36,857 bases of DNA, from the IMG/VR virus record IMGVR_UViG_3300029448_000040, positions 1-36,857 of that record; one strand, 5' to 3'. A program made the translations under genes and the position numbers. This DNA is from a virus. The notes beneath the pieces are model-generated. The model was not told the origin of the DNA. It saw only the letters and a list, made by a program, of their open reading frames with translations, and searched no databases. Positions 6,099-13,922 of this stretch are shown piece by piece. Positions within the stretch are counted from its first letter, which is position 1. Each line of letters starts with the position of its first letter.

Positions 6099-7483
6099 AT
6101 TTTCAGAGAACTGAAGTCCCGTCTTTCGTTGTTACCGACTGTATTTAGAGGTTTGTCTGGTATTCCCGCACCTAAAATATCATCCTGTGCACCTTCTTCG
6201 GCATCAAACAATCGCATCTTAGAACGGTCAATCCCAACAACAAACCGCTTATTAGACCCCGGATCAGAATATCTATTTTTGAGTTGCTTGATCATTATTT
6301 GATCAAGGTCTTCCAATTCTTCAGTGCTGATCATTGCCAACATTAGGTCTGCGGTTGCGGGTAGACCGAACGACTCTGAGACATCTTCCATCCCTGGGTC
6401 TGAGTTACTATATCCACTTCTCGTTGTCTGAGTTGCAGAAACAATTGGTATGTTCTTTTCAACTGCGAGTCCTCGCAACTCTTCTGCGATTGCTTTGACA
6501 TAGGTGTATGAGTTGACATTGCTTCCTGCCCGTATTCTTTGACTCATACAGATATTGAGATAGTCAACATAGATGATATCTGGTGTAAAGTTACGCTTCA
6601 GTCCAAGTTCGTTCACCAAATGACGGAAGTGCCCAACGTGTGCTGATGCAGTTGGGTATTCTTTGATAATCAGTTTGCCAAGTGTTTTGTCTCTGACTCG
6701 TTTGACTTTTTTGGTATACATTTCTTTCGGGAGCGACTTGAGATCATCGAGCGAAACGTTGAGCAAGTTTGCATCAATTCGTTCTGCAATTTTCTCCTCT
6801 GACATTTCATTTGTGATATAAAGTACATTCTTCCCATCCATAAGGTTCGCAGATGCCATATGACACATCGCCAAGGATTTGCCAACACCCGTACCAGCAA
6901 GGATAATATTGAGCGACTTGCGTGGTATACCACCTTTAGTAATTTGATTGAGAAGTTCGATATCAAACGGTATCCTTTCCTCTTTTCTGTGATAAAATTC
7001 ATAACGTTCTTCATAGTTCTCAAGAAAGTCGTGACCAATATGTGTGTCAAAAGACACGGACAATGCTTTAGTGAGAATATCAGGTATCGCACCCTTTCCT
7101 TGTTCTTTGTCTTTACCGTCGATAATGTGGATGCTTTCCATGATTGCGTTATAAACTGCTTTCTCTTGACAGAAAGTTTCAGTTTGATCAAGCAACCATT
7201 CTTTTTGGACTTGCTCCTCGATGGTTAGATTTTGAACTATTTTAGTCGCATTCTGAAACTCACCATCAGCAATCTTTTCATCCTTGTCCAACTCAATGAG
7301 TAACGACTCACGAGTAGGAACAGTATTGTATTCGTTGACGAAATCTACAATCTTGTCGAGTAGAAGTCGCTCTGTTGATTCGCTAAAATATTCTGAACTA
7401 AGAAAGGGTATGACCTTGCGGGCATAGTCCTCATCATTGATCAGATGCTTCAGTATCGTCGTTTCTATTCTCGTGGTAATCAA
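6095..7483 (-). CDS. 41: Replicative DNA helicase, DnaB-type (T4 gp41)
   Basis: This hexameric 5'-3' helicase drives the phage replication fork with primase. The protein is about 462 residues (T4 gp41 is 475) and aligns along its length with gp41: N-terminal helical domain, GAIPDILTKALSVSFD linker, Walker A GTGVGKS near 197-203, IIYVDYLN as Walker B, and SATQTTRSG and a C-terminal Arg-rich loop. I choose a TTG start at 7483, which has GAGG six bases upstream; a TTG at 7495 is also possible. It overlaps the preceding 103-aa gene by about 50 bases. It sits with uvsX in one transcription block headed by a consensus promoter, and no gp61-like primase is visible in the window. Confidence 0.93.
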   Translation of the reverse strand: MITTRIETTILKHLINDEDYARKVIPFLSSEYFSESTERLLLDKIVDFVNEYNTVPTRESLLIELDKDEKIADGEFQNATKIVQNLTIEEQVQKEWLLDQTETFCQEKAVYNAIMESIHIIDGKDKEQGKGAIPDILTKALSVSFDTHIGHDFLENYEERYEFYHRKEERIPFDIELLNQITKGGIPRKSLNIILAGTGVGKSLAMCHMASANLMDGKNVLYITNEMSEEKIAERIDANLLNVSLDDLKSLPKEMYTKKVKRVRDKTLGKLIIKEYPTASAHVGHFRHLVNELGLKRNFTPDIIYVDYLNICMSQRIRAGSNVNSYTYVKAIAEELRGLAVEKNIPIVSATQTTRSGYSNSDPGMEDVSESFGLPATADLMLAMISTEELEDLDQIMIKQLKNRYSDPGSNKRFVVGIDRSKMRLFDAEEGAQDDILGAGIPDKPLNTVGNNERRDFSSLKI

Positions 7484-7745
7484 TGGATGCCTCAATCAAT
7501 TCAACTAAAATGTCACCAACCAGTGTCTTGAACTCTTCGTAATCTTTACCCGTCAAGTTCTCGACATCAGTGTCAATTGGCTCCAACACATCATATTCAA
7601 AGGATAGCGTTGCACCCTCATCTTCATTACTCTCGTGGAAATTAATCTTTCCATACTTGTAGACAAGACCTTCGTACTTGCCTTCGGACAACATCACTGC
7701 CCATTGATCTTCAGCATCTTTGTGTTCAATCAGTGTGTACTTCAT
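7434..7745 (-). CDS. Conserved hypothetical protein between uvsX and gp41 (103 aa)
   Basis: ATG at 7745 has GAGGAG eight bases upstream and lies inside the last 20 bases of uvsX. The protein is very acidic with a beta-rich N-terminal half (YTLIEHKDAEDQWAVML, EGLVYKYGKINFHES) and a helical second half ending in an acidic tail. The place between recombinase and helicase suggests a replication-linked role, but I recognise no domain. Confidence 0.7.
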   Translation of the reverse strand: MKYTLIEHKDAEDQWAVMLSEGKYEGLVYKYGKINFHESNEDEGATLSFEYDVLEPIDTDVENLTGKDYEEFKTLVGDILVELIEASIDYHENRNDDTEASDQ

Positions 7746-8772
7746 CTTGCTCCTCTACGATTTCATTGCCATACATGTATTCGTTTCGGGCAGCATCATC
7801 TAATTGCTTCAGTACATCATCGGTGAAATACTTTATGGGTTCCTTCATGATTTGCTTGCCGAATACCTTTGTCCCATCTGGCATCTCGTATCGTGTGGAT
7901 ACCTTTTTGAAGATTCCATACTTCTCTGCCAAGTCAAGCAAACCGTAGTATCGGTCAAGACCCTTGGTGTGAGAGACAAGCACCTGAACTTCCTTGTTCT
8001 CTTGAGTAAATCGTGACTTGTGCATCCTTGCTTTGACGATGTTTCCAATGACTTCTGTACCATCCTTTTCCTTCTTCTTTGACAAGTAGACAACTGTAGA
8101 CGACACATACTTCAGTCCAGAACCACCCGACATTTCTTTTGTTGGGATGTAAGAACCCACAACATCGTACACATGATTGGTCACCAACAGTGGCACATTG
8201 ACTTTTGCTAACTTGAGACCTAGCACACGGAATGTTGCTTTCAGCACTTGTGCCTTGGTCATGTCTCGTGTCTCGCTTCCTGCCGATGTGTCTTCAATCT
8301 CTTTGGTGGTAGACAACTGACCCAAGGAATCTAAGACCATCATCATTGGGGGTGGGTCACTATGCTGTGAATAGTTTTCCACAACTTGAAGTGCGTGGTG
8401 ACGGAACTTCTGAATTGTTTCTGGTTCTGCGATGATGACACGATTGACATCGATGCCTCGTTGTTCCATCATTGACTTTGTGACTGCTGCTTCGGTGTCG
8501 TAATAGAAAACTGCCGCTTCGGGGTTGTCATCCAAAAACTGTTTGACGATACCCATCACAAAGAATGTCTTACCTGTTGCTGACTCACCTGCGAATGTAG
8601 TGATCTTGTTGTTGGGAACTCCCCCAAAGATACTGCCACTGAGTGCGGCATTGAGGATGTATGAACCAGTATCGACTGTACCCGAAAACTCCGATGAGTT
8701 TGACCCATCTGCAGCAATGTGGGTATCGGGATCGCCAATCTGCTTTACCATATCACGAAAGAAACTACTCAT
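7726..8772 (-). CDS. uvsX: RecA-like recombination protein UvsX
   Basis: UvsX forms filaments on single-stranded DNA and carries out strand exchange for recombination-dependent replication. The 348-residue protein has Walker A GESATGKT (62-69), a FYYDTEAAVT segment, Walker B MMMVLDSLGQL, and the L2-like region TNHVYDVVGSYIPTKEMSGGSGL, as in T4 UvsX (about 390 residues). The C-terminus is acidic (EIVEEQDEVHTD). ATG at 8772 has GGAG upstream. A near-perfect sigma70 promoter precedes it, so expression by host RNA polymerase early in infection is likely. Partners uvsY, uvsW, 46 and 47 are all in this window. Confidence 0.95.
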   Translation of the reverse strand: MSSFFRDMVKQIGDPDTHIAADGSNSSEFSGTVDTGSYILNAALSGSIFGGVPNNKITTFAGESATGKTFFVMGIVKQFLDDNPEAAVFYYDTEAAVTKSMMEQRGIDVNRVIIAEPETIQKFRHHALQVVENYSQHSDPPPMMMVLDSLGQLSTTKEIEDTSAGSETRDMTKAQVLKATFRVLGLKLAKVNVPLLVTNHVYDVVGSYIPTKEMSGGSGLKYVSSTVVYLSKKKEKDGTEVIGNIVKARMHKSRFTQENKEVQVLVSHTKGLDRYYGLLDLAEKYGIFKKVSTRYEMPDGTKVFGKQIMKEPIKYFTDDVLKQLDDAARNEYMYGNEIVEEQDEVHTD

Positions 8773-8795
8773 AAAATCTCCATTAAATTTTAGAC

Positions 8796-8824
8796 ATTAT
8801 ACCAATAAGTAATTGTTTTGTCAA
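8796..8824 (-). promoter_or_regulatory. Consensus sigma70 promoter of uvsX
   Basis: TTGACA (8824-8819), a 17-base spacer and TATAAT (8801-8796) on the minus strand: both hexamers are perfect. The -35 box overlaps the stop of the upstream membrane-protein gene. The start of transcription would be about 17 bases before the uvsX ATG, leaving room for its GGAG site. Confidence 0.85.
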
Positions 8825-9780
8825 TCACTTTTTATTTTGACTGTGCCAGTATTACCACTAGAATCTTTATATGTCTGTACTGACCATTTTTGGGGACGTT
8901 TAATTTTTACATCACTTTCAAAGTTGTCGTCAGCATTGGTAGCACTAAACCACTCCTCTGCTTCAACGTCATAATCTGGGTTTGGTTTTGGTTTGGGTGT
9001 AATTGGGGATTTAATTGGTTTTATATCAAGTTCAACAACCTTGCGTTTTTCAAACTCATCACGGAGTGTCATATTTGCCGCAATCACCAATAGAATTGCC
9101 AGTGGGTCAAAAACAAAGATAATCACAATAATAACCCAACGAACCGCACGTTCTAAGTCAGCATCTGTAAACAACAAATCCGCAACATATCGGATCGGTC
9201 CAACCTCAACTTCAAATGCTTTGACTTGTAATTGAAGTTTTGATTGCTCTTCTTGTAACCTTGCAATTTCCTCACCCGATGTAGACACCGCAAGGTTCAG
9301 TGCATCACGTTCTGGTTTTTGCTCTTGCCTTGCTTGTAATCCTTTGGTGACTGCACCCAACTCTGTGTATCTTGCCAAAGCATCATCAAGCAAATCCAAC
9401 GCACCTTGATTTCGTATAATGTCTTTTTGTTCTCTGTCTATCTGAATTTGAATCAATTCAATTTGGTTTTCAATAACGTTCAGGTCACCTGTCTGTTCAA
9501 TGTGTGCTTTTGATAGAAATCCAAAGATACCCATACTTGTAATGAACATCAAAACAAACACCGCAATAGTCAGATACGACTTGAGTAAAAACGGAGTTCT
9601 ACTCCAGTTTTGATACAACCAAGATGCGGTCAATACCTTACCAACCTCAAGCACCCCACCCATAATTGCAATTGCAACTGCTGATGCCGAAAAGATTGCC
9701 ATCAATCCGATAATCGAATACCAAGCAGCAACTGCCGAAATTGCTAAAGCAACAAACAATGTTAGGTATCCAAAAATCAT
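8821..9780 (-). CDS. Membrane protein with coiled-coil middle (319 aa)
   Basis: Three hydrophobic stretches lie in the N-terminal third (about 1-24, 28-52, 68-90), then a long coiled coil (about 100-190, with ENQIELIQIQIDREQKD and GEEIARLQEEQSKLQLQ), then a further membrane span near 214-235 (VIIVIIFVFDPLAILLVI) and a Lys/Pro-rich cytoplasmic tail. The ATG at 9780 overlaps the previous stop. Similar membrane proteins of unknown role occur in marine phages. A function in inner-membrane remodelling, superinfection exclusion or lysis is possible but unsupported. Its pairing with the small coiled-coil gene upstream suggests that they form one complex. Confidence 0.7.
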   Translation of the reverse strand: MIFGYLTLFVALAISAVAAWYSIIGLMAIFSASAVAIAIMGGVLEVGKVLTASWLYQNWSRTPFLLKSYLTIAVFVLMFITSMGIFGFLSKAHIEQTGDLNVIENQIELIQIQIDREQKDIIRNQGALDLLDDALARYTELGAVTKGLQARQEQKPERDALNLAVSTSGEEIARLQEEQSKLQLQVKAFEVEVGPIRYVADLLFTDADLERAVRWVIIVIIFVFDPLAILLVIAANMTLRDEFEKRKVVELDIKPIKSPITPKPKPNPDYDVEAEEWFSATNADDNFESDVKIKRPQKWSVQTYKDSSGNTGTVKIKSD

Positions 9781-10094
9781 TCTCGTGTGATCTCCAACAC
9801 ACGGTCAATCTGTGCCTGAACCTTTTCTGCTCTTCCTGGCCAATAGATGTATTCTTTATCTGCCGTCTTCAAAAGGTTGACGAGAAGTGGCATGATAATC
9901 TTTTCAAGGTCTGTAATCTTTTCCTCAAGATCACCGACCCTCCTATCTTTCTCTGCCTCAATTTCCTGAATCTTTTGTTTTGCTTCAACGGAAATACTCT
10001 GTTCAACTTTTTTGATTTGACCTTGATATTCTTCTTCACTGACTCCAGTGAAACCAAAGTCATAATCAAGGTACTCTGATGGAATGTCCTTCAC
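9777..10094 (-). CDS. Small coiled-coil protein downstream of DNA polymerase
   Basis: I start this 105-residue protein at a GTG at 10094, which overlaps the polymerase stop (GTGA) and has GGAGG ten bases upstream; a TTG at 10136 gives a longer form. The start MKDIPSEYLDYDFGF is followed by a heptad-rich helix (about 30-75, EAKQKIQEIEAEKDRRV). No catalytic motif. It overlaps the membrane-protein gene by ATGA, and the shared coiled-coil character suggests interaction. Confidence 0.65.
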   Translation of the reverse strand: MKDIPSEYLDYDFGFTGVSEEEYQGQIKKVEQSISVEAKQKIQEIEAEKDRRVGDLEEKITDLEKIIMPLLVNLLKTADKEYIYWPGRAEKVQAQIDRVLEITRE

Positions 10095-12595
10095 GAGAAG
10101 AAATCCTCCAATGATGCTGATTTTTCTACCTTCCAATCAATGGTGTCGAGTATGACCTTCATTGGTTCAAGGAATGCCTTCGTAAACTGCGTATCGTAAT
10201 CTATGTATTCCTGAACAGAAAACTCTGGTGGTAATACATTAGGGACTGAAATCACATTCTGCTTCATAGGATTTGGCATACGCAAATAGCAGAACTTGAT
10301 TTTCTCACCCTCGTTTATCAACTCATACTTCTGCGTCAGTTTTTTCTCCGTAATCTGATGATTGAAAATCAAAGAACCTCGCACATGAATTGGTGTGTTT
10401 TTTCTAAAAAGTGTCGCACTATCTCTATATTTATGGATCATACTAACCCCTCTTGGGAATGCTACTTCCTCAAACGGAGACGACGAGAACTTGCGACGAA
10501 ACTCTGCGACAAACTCTTGGAGTTCGGACTCACTACCTTCCATCACAATCTTCAAAGCATCACCAATCGCAGAACGACATATGCCCGGTGTAGATGACTT
10601 GACTGCTTCAATACCCATCATCTTCAACTTGGGTTCTTTGTATTTTACACCCTCGTTGTCCCACACGTTCAGAATGTATCTCTTTTTCGCAGTCCAAATG
10701 CCACGCTCTGCGATTGCTTCTCGCTTCATTGACATCTTCTGCGAGTAGGCATTCATACCTACAGCAAGTTCTTGATAACAATTATCAATAAAAGGTTCAA
10801 TCTTCTGTCGAGCAACCCTATCAAGAAAGTCCACGCATTTCCTCTTATAGTCACTCTCCGATACAAACTTTCCTTTTTCAAGAACCTTAGATACCAACCC
10901 ATCAAAAACAATGTATAACGAATCTGTATCTGACGCAACCACATAGTCCTTACCCTTTGTCTCAAGTATCTTGTTAAGATACTCATTCATCTTGCGCTCA
11001 ATCCAACGAATTGACAACTGCCCACCCATCGTAATCGCAGTTGCTTGTCGGATATCAAAGAAACGGAAGTATTCGTTTCCTAATGCACCGTAGGCAGAGT
11101 TCAACTGTACTTTCTTTGCTAACTGTAAGTTTTTGTACTTACTAATCTCATTGACTAACTTGCGTTTACGTTGTGTGTCAGTTTCTTCTTGAAGAGCAGA
11201 TTCTGCCTCAAGCATTGCCTTCTTTGCAATCACTCGTTCGTCATACATTTTCTGCATCATTTCAGGTAGGAAACCTTGAATGTCTCGACGGAAGCACTGA
11301 CCATTCGCAGTCATCACCTTATCAACATCAATCTTTGGGAACTTACCATTCACCATCTCATCAATGTGTAACGAATATGGAATGTCGTCAATCAATGTTT
11401 CGGGTGAGATGTTATACTGCATAATCAAGTGAGGATACAGAGAGTTCAAGTCAAACGACATAATCCAATCGTGCTTACCCACTTGCGGGTCTTTCACATA
11501 CGCACCCACATACTGTGTGTCTTTGCCAGTAAATCGTTTAGGTGAAACCACAATACCTTTTTTCCACAAATGATTGTGAATGAGCACATCCCACATCCGA
11601 ACTTGAGTGTAGACATCACTATAGTTTACCTTGGCATCATATGCAAGTGCTAGTGCCATGTCAATGAGTTTCATCTTCTCATCAAGTTTGACAACCAACT
11701 CAACATCCTTGATGTTGTACTCAATGAACTTTTGATGGTTCTCAAGATACAATGTCTGTAGTGTGCCGTATTCAGAGTAGTCAATCTTCTTTTCACCCAA
11801 CTCAACAAAACCAATGTGGTCTAGTCGATAGGATTCTTGCTGTGAGTATGTGAACTTACGATACAAGTCGAGATAGTCTAAAGTCGAGACACCGACAATG
11901 TTGTACGACTGTTTCATTCGACCTTGGATTTCTCGTTCGTTCTTATCGAGCAAACCCCACGGAGAAAGTTGTCGTGCCTTCTTGAAACCAAGTTTGTTGC
12001 TGATGCGATTGACCAAATACGGAACATCAAAGAAAGTACAGTTCCAACCAGTAAGAATATCTGGGTCTAGTCGAGTCCACAAGTCACCAAACTTTAATAG
12101 TAAATCAATCTCGTCTTTACAGACAATCTCAACTACATCATCCCGATGTACAACATACTCACCATAGTGCAACACATAATACTTACCATCAACAGTAATT
12201 GTGATTGCCGTAATAGGTTGTTCAGCATCTTCGGGTTTTGGAAATCCTTTGTCACTACCAACCTCGATATCAAGATAGGCAGTAACAATCTGTGACCGTT
12301 CGTAGTCAACACCATCTATCCAAGTTTCGTTAATATAAGCATACTCAAACTTTTCAAGACCGTAGATTTCAAATCCACCAACATCTTTGTATTGCTTAAT
12401 GAAGTTCCGTGCGTCACGGATTGAACCCTGCTCGACAGGTGCGAGTGACTGACCCTCAATAGATTTCCATTCACCTTCGTGTGAGGGAACGAAAAGTTTT
12501 GGGTTGTATTGAACCCTGTGCGAGAATCGCTCACCATTTTTGCGACCTCGCACGAGGATATGATCTCCAATCAAATGTACATTTGTATAAAACAT
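10091..12595 (-). CDS. 43: Family B DNA polymerase (T4 gp43)
   Basis: The replicative polymerase with 3'-5' proofreading. The 834-residue protein has the exonuclease motifs DIE at 109-111 (Exo I), GWNCTFFDVPYL at 183-194 with D190 (Exo II) and YNIKDVEL with D297 (Exo III). Polymerase motifs are DLNSLYP at 382-388 (A), KVQLNSAYGALGNEY (B) and SDTDSLY near 553 (C). T4 gp43 has 898 residues. The C-terminus should bind the clamp gp45, also in this window. No in-frame start exists upstream of the ATG at 12595 before a stop codon. There is no Shine-Dalgarno sequence, and a perfect promoter ends nine bases before the ATG. Confidence 0.96.
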   Translation of the reverse strand: MFYTNVHLIGDHILVRGRKNGERFSHRVQYNPKLFVPSHEGEWKSIEGQSLAPVEQGSIRDARNFIKQYKDVGGFEIYGLEKFEYAYINETWIDGVDYERSQIVTAYLDIEVGSDKGFPKPEDAEQPITAITITVDGKYYVLHYGEYVVHRDDVVEIVCKDEIDLLLKFGDLWTRLDPDILTGWNCTFFDVPYLVNRISNKLGFKKARQLSPWGLLDKNEREIQGRMKQSYNIVGVSTLDYLDLYRKFTYSQQESYRLDHIGFVELGEKKIDYSEYGTLQTLYLENHQKFIEYNIKDVELVVKLDEKMKLIDMALALAYDAKVNYSDVYTQVRMWDVLIHNHLWKKGIVVSPKRFTGKDTQYVGAYVKDPQVGKHDWIMSFDLNSLYPHLIMQYNISPETLIDDIPYSLHIDEMVNGKFPKIDVDKVMTANGQCFRRDIQGFLPEMMQKMYDERVIAKKAMLEAESALQEETDTQRKRKLVNEISKYKNLQLAKKVQLNSAYGALGNEYFRFFDIRQATAITMGGQLSIRWIERKMNEYLNKILETKGKDYVVASDTDSLYIVFDGLVSKVLEKGKFVSESDYKRKCVDFLDRVARQKIEPFIDNCYQELAVGMNAYSQKMSMKREAIAERGIWTAKKRYILNVWDNEGVKYKEPKLKMMGIEAVKSSTPGICRSAIGDALKIVMEGSESELQEFVAEFRRKFSSSPFEEVAFPRGVSMIHKYRDSATLFRKNTPIHVRGSLIFNHQITEKKLTQKYELINEGEKIKFCYLRMPNPMKQNVISVPNVLPPEFSVQEYIDYDTQFTKAFLEPMKVILDTIDWKVEKSASLEDFFS

Positions 12596-12603
12596 GATGT
12601 AGA

Positions 12604-12632
12604 TTATACTTTAGTTAGTGTTCAATGTCAAG
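12604..12632 (-). promoter_or_regulatory. Consensus sigma70 promoter of the DNA polymerase gene
   Basis: TTGACA (12632-12627), 17 bases, TATAAT (12609-12604) on the minus strand. The predicted start point, about seven bases past the -10 box, falls at about 12597, only two bases before the ATG at 12595. The mRNA would be nearly leaderless. Confidence 0.85.
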
Positions 12633-13092
12633 CATTGATTCCAGTTGAGTATTCAGTTTTGCCATTAACACGAGTCGCAGTTAGAATTGACTTACGATTA
12701 GTTCCATCAGTTTTGTATGATACATGAACCCAACCACTATCAGGCACACCAGAAGTGTAAAACTCCAGAATGAGCTGATCAAATTCAAGATTGTCTCTAA
12801 TCCATTCAGCAAGTTCCGCATTAGGAGTCCCTGGCACTTCGATGTCTGCCGCTTCACCTTTGCAATGCTGAGATCGAGATGATCCTCCCACAGCAGTATT
12901 AAGGTCAGGAGAGCGATACCCGGAGTTAATAACAGTAGGACCAAAATGGTCACGAACTGGTTGAACCACCTTTTCAAAAAGTGCAACTGCTGCATCCATA
13001 TGTTCTCCTTTTGGAGCATTATCAATACCTTTGCGTTCCGCAGTTTGTGATTTAGTAAATTCTACCAGTGAGAAATTCTTAGACAGTTTCAT
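12628..13092 (-). CDS. M15-type peptidase, probable endolysin
   Basis: A 154-residue single-domain protein of the peptidase M15 (D-Ala-D-Ala carboxypeptidase/L-Ala-D-Glu endopeptidase) type. Zinc ligands fit H76 and D83 in SQHCKGEAAD and H123 in GWVHVSY; GYRSPDLNTAVGG at 58-70 is the typical preceding loop. It would cut peptide cross-links of peptidoglycan at lysis. There is no signal peptide, so a holin or other membrane route is needed; none is recognised here. ATG at 13092 has AGGAG upstream. A terminator hairpin and a one-mismatch late box lie just before it, so it is probably a separate late unit between early replication genes. Confidence 0.85.
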   Translation of the reverse strand: MKLSKNFSLVEFTKSQTAERKGIDNAPKGEHMDAAVALFEKVVQPVRDHFGPTVINSGYRSPDLNTAVGGSSRSQHCKGEAADIEVPGTPNAELAEWIRDNLEFDQLILEFYTSGVPDSGWVHVSYKTDGTNRKSILTATRVNGKTEYSTGINA

Positions 13093-13104
13093 TTTTTCTC
13101 CTAT

Positions 13105-13128
13105 AAAAAGGGGTGGAAAACCACCCCT
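13105..13128 (-). terminator. Intrinsic terminator after the 79-aa gene
   Basis: Perfect 8-bp stem AGGGGTGG/CCACCCCT with a four-base loop at 13109-13128, followed on the minus strand by TTTTT. It ends the unit before the M15 peptidase gene. Confidence 0.85.
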
Positions 13129-13135
13129 ATTTAGA
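13128..13135 (-). promoter_or_regulatory. Possible late box (TCTAAATA) before the M15 peptidase gene
   Basis: One mismatch to TATAAATA, placed so that transcription would begin at the foot of the terminator hairpin, about 30 bases before the peptidase ATG. The same layout occurs at 17265 with a perfect box. Confidence 0.4.
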
Positions 13136-13139
13136 ACGA

Positions 13140-13379
13140 TTACTGCTTTTTCACAAAGTTGTAAAGTTCCTCTGCCTTTTCCATAATTTCTTTTGGTTGA
13201 TACATCTTTGGAGTGTATTTCTGAATCACTTTCTCAAGTTCTTCACCCGCAAAATGTTCTTGTGCTTGATTTACCATAGTCCAAAAGACTTGTTGCTGTT
13301 GATCGTAGGCACGATCAGCAAGTTCTTTTGCCATAGCAAGTACATCGAAACGCAGTTCATATGGATTTTTATTAGACAT
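13140..13379 (-). CDS. Conserved small phage protein (79 aa)
   Basis: ATG at 13379 with AAGGAG nine bases upstream. The protein is helical and Gln/Glu/Lys-rich (ADRAYDQQQQVFWTMVNQA), with NPYELRFDVL at the start. Short proteins of this look occur beside replication genes in marine T4-like phages, role unknown. It stands alone between a palindrome and a terminator. Confidence 0.7.
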   Translation of the reverse strand: MSNKNPYELRFDVLAMAKELADRAYDQQQQVFWTMVNQAQEHFAGEELEKVIQKYTPKMYQPKEIMEKAEELYNFVKKQ

Positions 13380-13406
13380 AATAGTCTCCTTGTGTGTTTA
13401 TGTGTG

Positions 13407-13422
13407 TGTGATAAAAATCACA
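13407..13422. promoter_or_regulatory. CRP-like palindrome upstream of the 79-aa gene
   Basis: TGTGATAAAAATCACA matches the enterobacterial CRP core TGTGA-N6-TCACA perfectly and overlaps the hsp20 stop codon. It lies about 28 bases before the 79-aa start. It may be an operator, a weak RNA hairpin or chance. Confidence 0.35.
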
Positions 13423-13858
13423 GTGTTTCTTGGAGAAACTCCAAGTCTTTTTGACCAATACCGATTTCAATCATTTTTGGTTTCTTCTCATCTGGCAGTA
13501 CAACTTCCAATTCAATTGAAAGCATACCATCCGACAAATCTGCACCGACTACATCAACATGTTCTGCGAGTCGGAAAATCTTCTCAAATGATTTTGTGCT
13601 GATACCTTTATGTAAGTATTCGGCATCTGTGTTGTTTTCTTTTGATGCCTTGACGATAAGGTCACGGTCTTCCCAGATGATTTCAATATCACCCTTAGAG
13701 AAACCCGCAACCGCAAGTTCAATCGCATACCGATTGTTGCCTTGCTTGATAATATTATATGGGGGGTAGTTTGAATCCTCTCTCCGCAGTTCTAACTCAT
13801 CCATCAACGAGTCAAATCCAACAAAATGGCGAGGGAATATAGAATGTAATCTTGTCAT
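13418..13858 (-). CDS. Small heat-shock protein, Hsp20/IbpA family
   Basis: A 146-residue alpha-crystallin-type holdase chaperone. The start at 13858 is fixed by AAGGAG seven bases upstream; an upstream in-frame codon at 13939 is not needed. The alpha-crystallin domain spans about 30-125: PYNIIKQGNNRYAIELAVAG, the KGDIEIIWEDRDLIVKA strands, the KGISTKSFEKIFRLAEHV segment and the closing GMLSIELEVVLP. It resembles bacterial IbpA. Hsp20 genes near regA and gp62 are common in marine T4-like phages. A perfect late box at 13912 suggests expression during virion assembly, so it may protect capsid proteins from aggregation. Confidence 0.93.
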   Translation of the reverse strand: MTRLHSIFPRHFVGFDSLMDELELRREDSNYPPYNIIKQGNNRYAIELAVAGFSKGDIEIIWEDRDLIVKASKENNTDAEYLHKGISTKSFEKIFRLAEHVDVVGADLSDGMLSIELEVVLPDEKKPKMIEIGIGQKDLEFLQETL

Positions 13859-13911
13859 GTTTATCTCCTTTTCAGCAAGATTGTTGTGCGACCCATTTGG
13901 CATCGCACCAT

Positions 13912-13919
13912 TATTTATA
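13912..13919 (-). promoter_or_regulatory. Late promoter box (TATAAATA) of hsp20
   Basis: Perfect minus-strand TATAAATA 54 bases before the hsp20 ATG, just inside the border with the regA stop at 13923. Confidence 0.75.
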
Positions 13920-13922
13920 CAA

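Noticed and set aside
10432-10439. Late-like CATAAATA on the minus strand
   Set aside because: One mismatch and inside the polymerase gene, with no gene start behind it.
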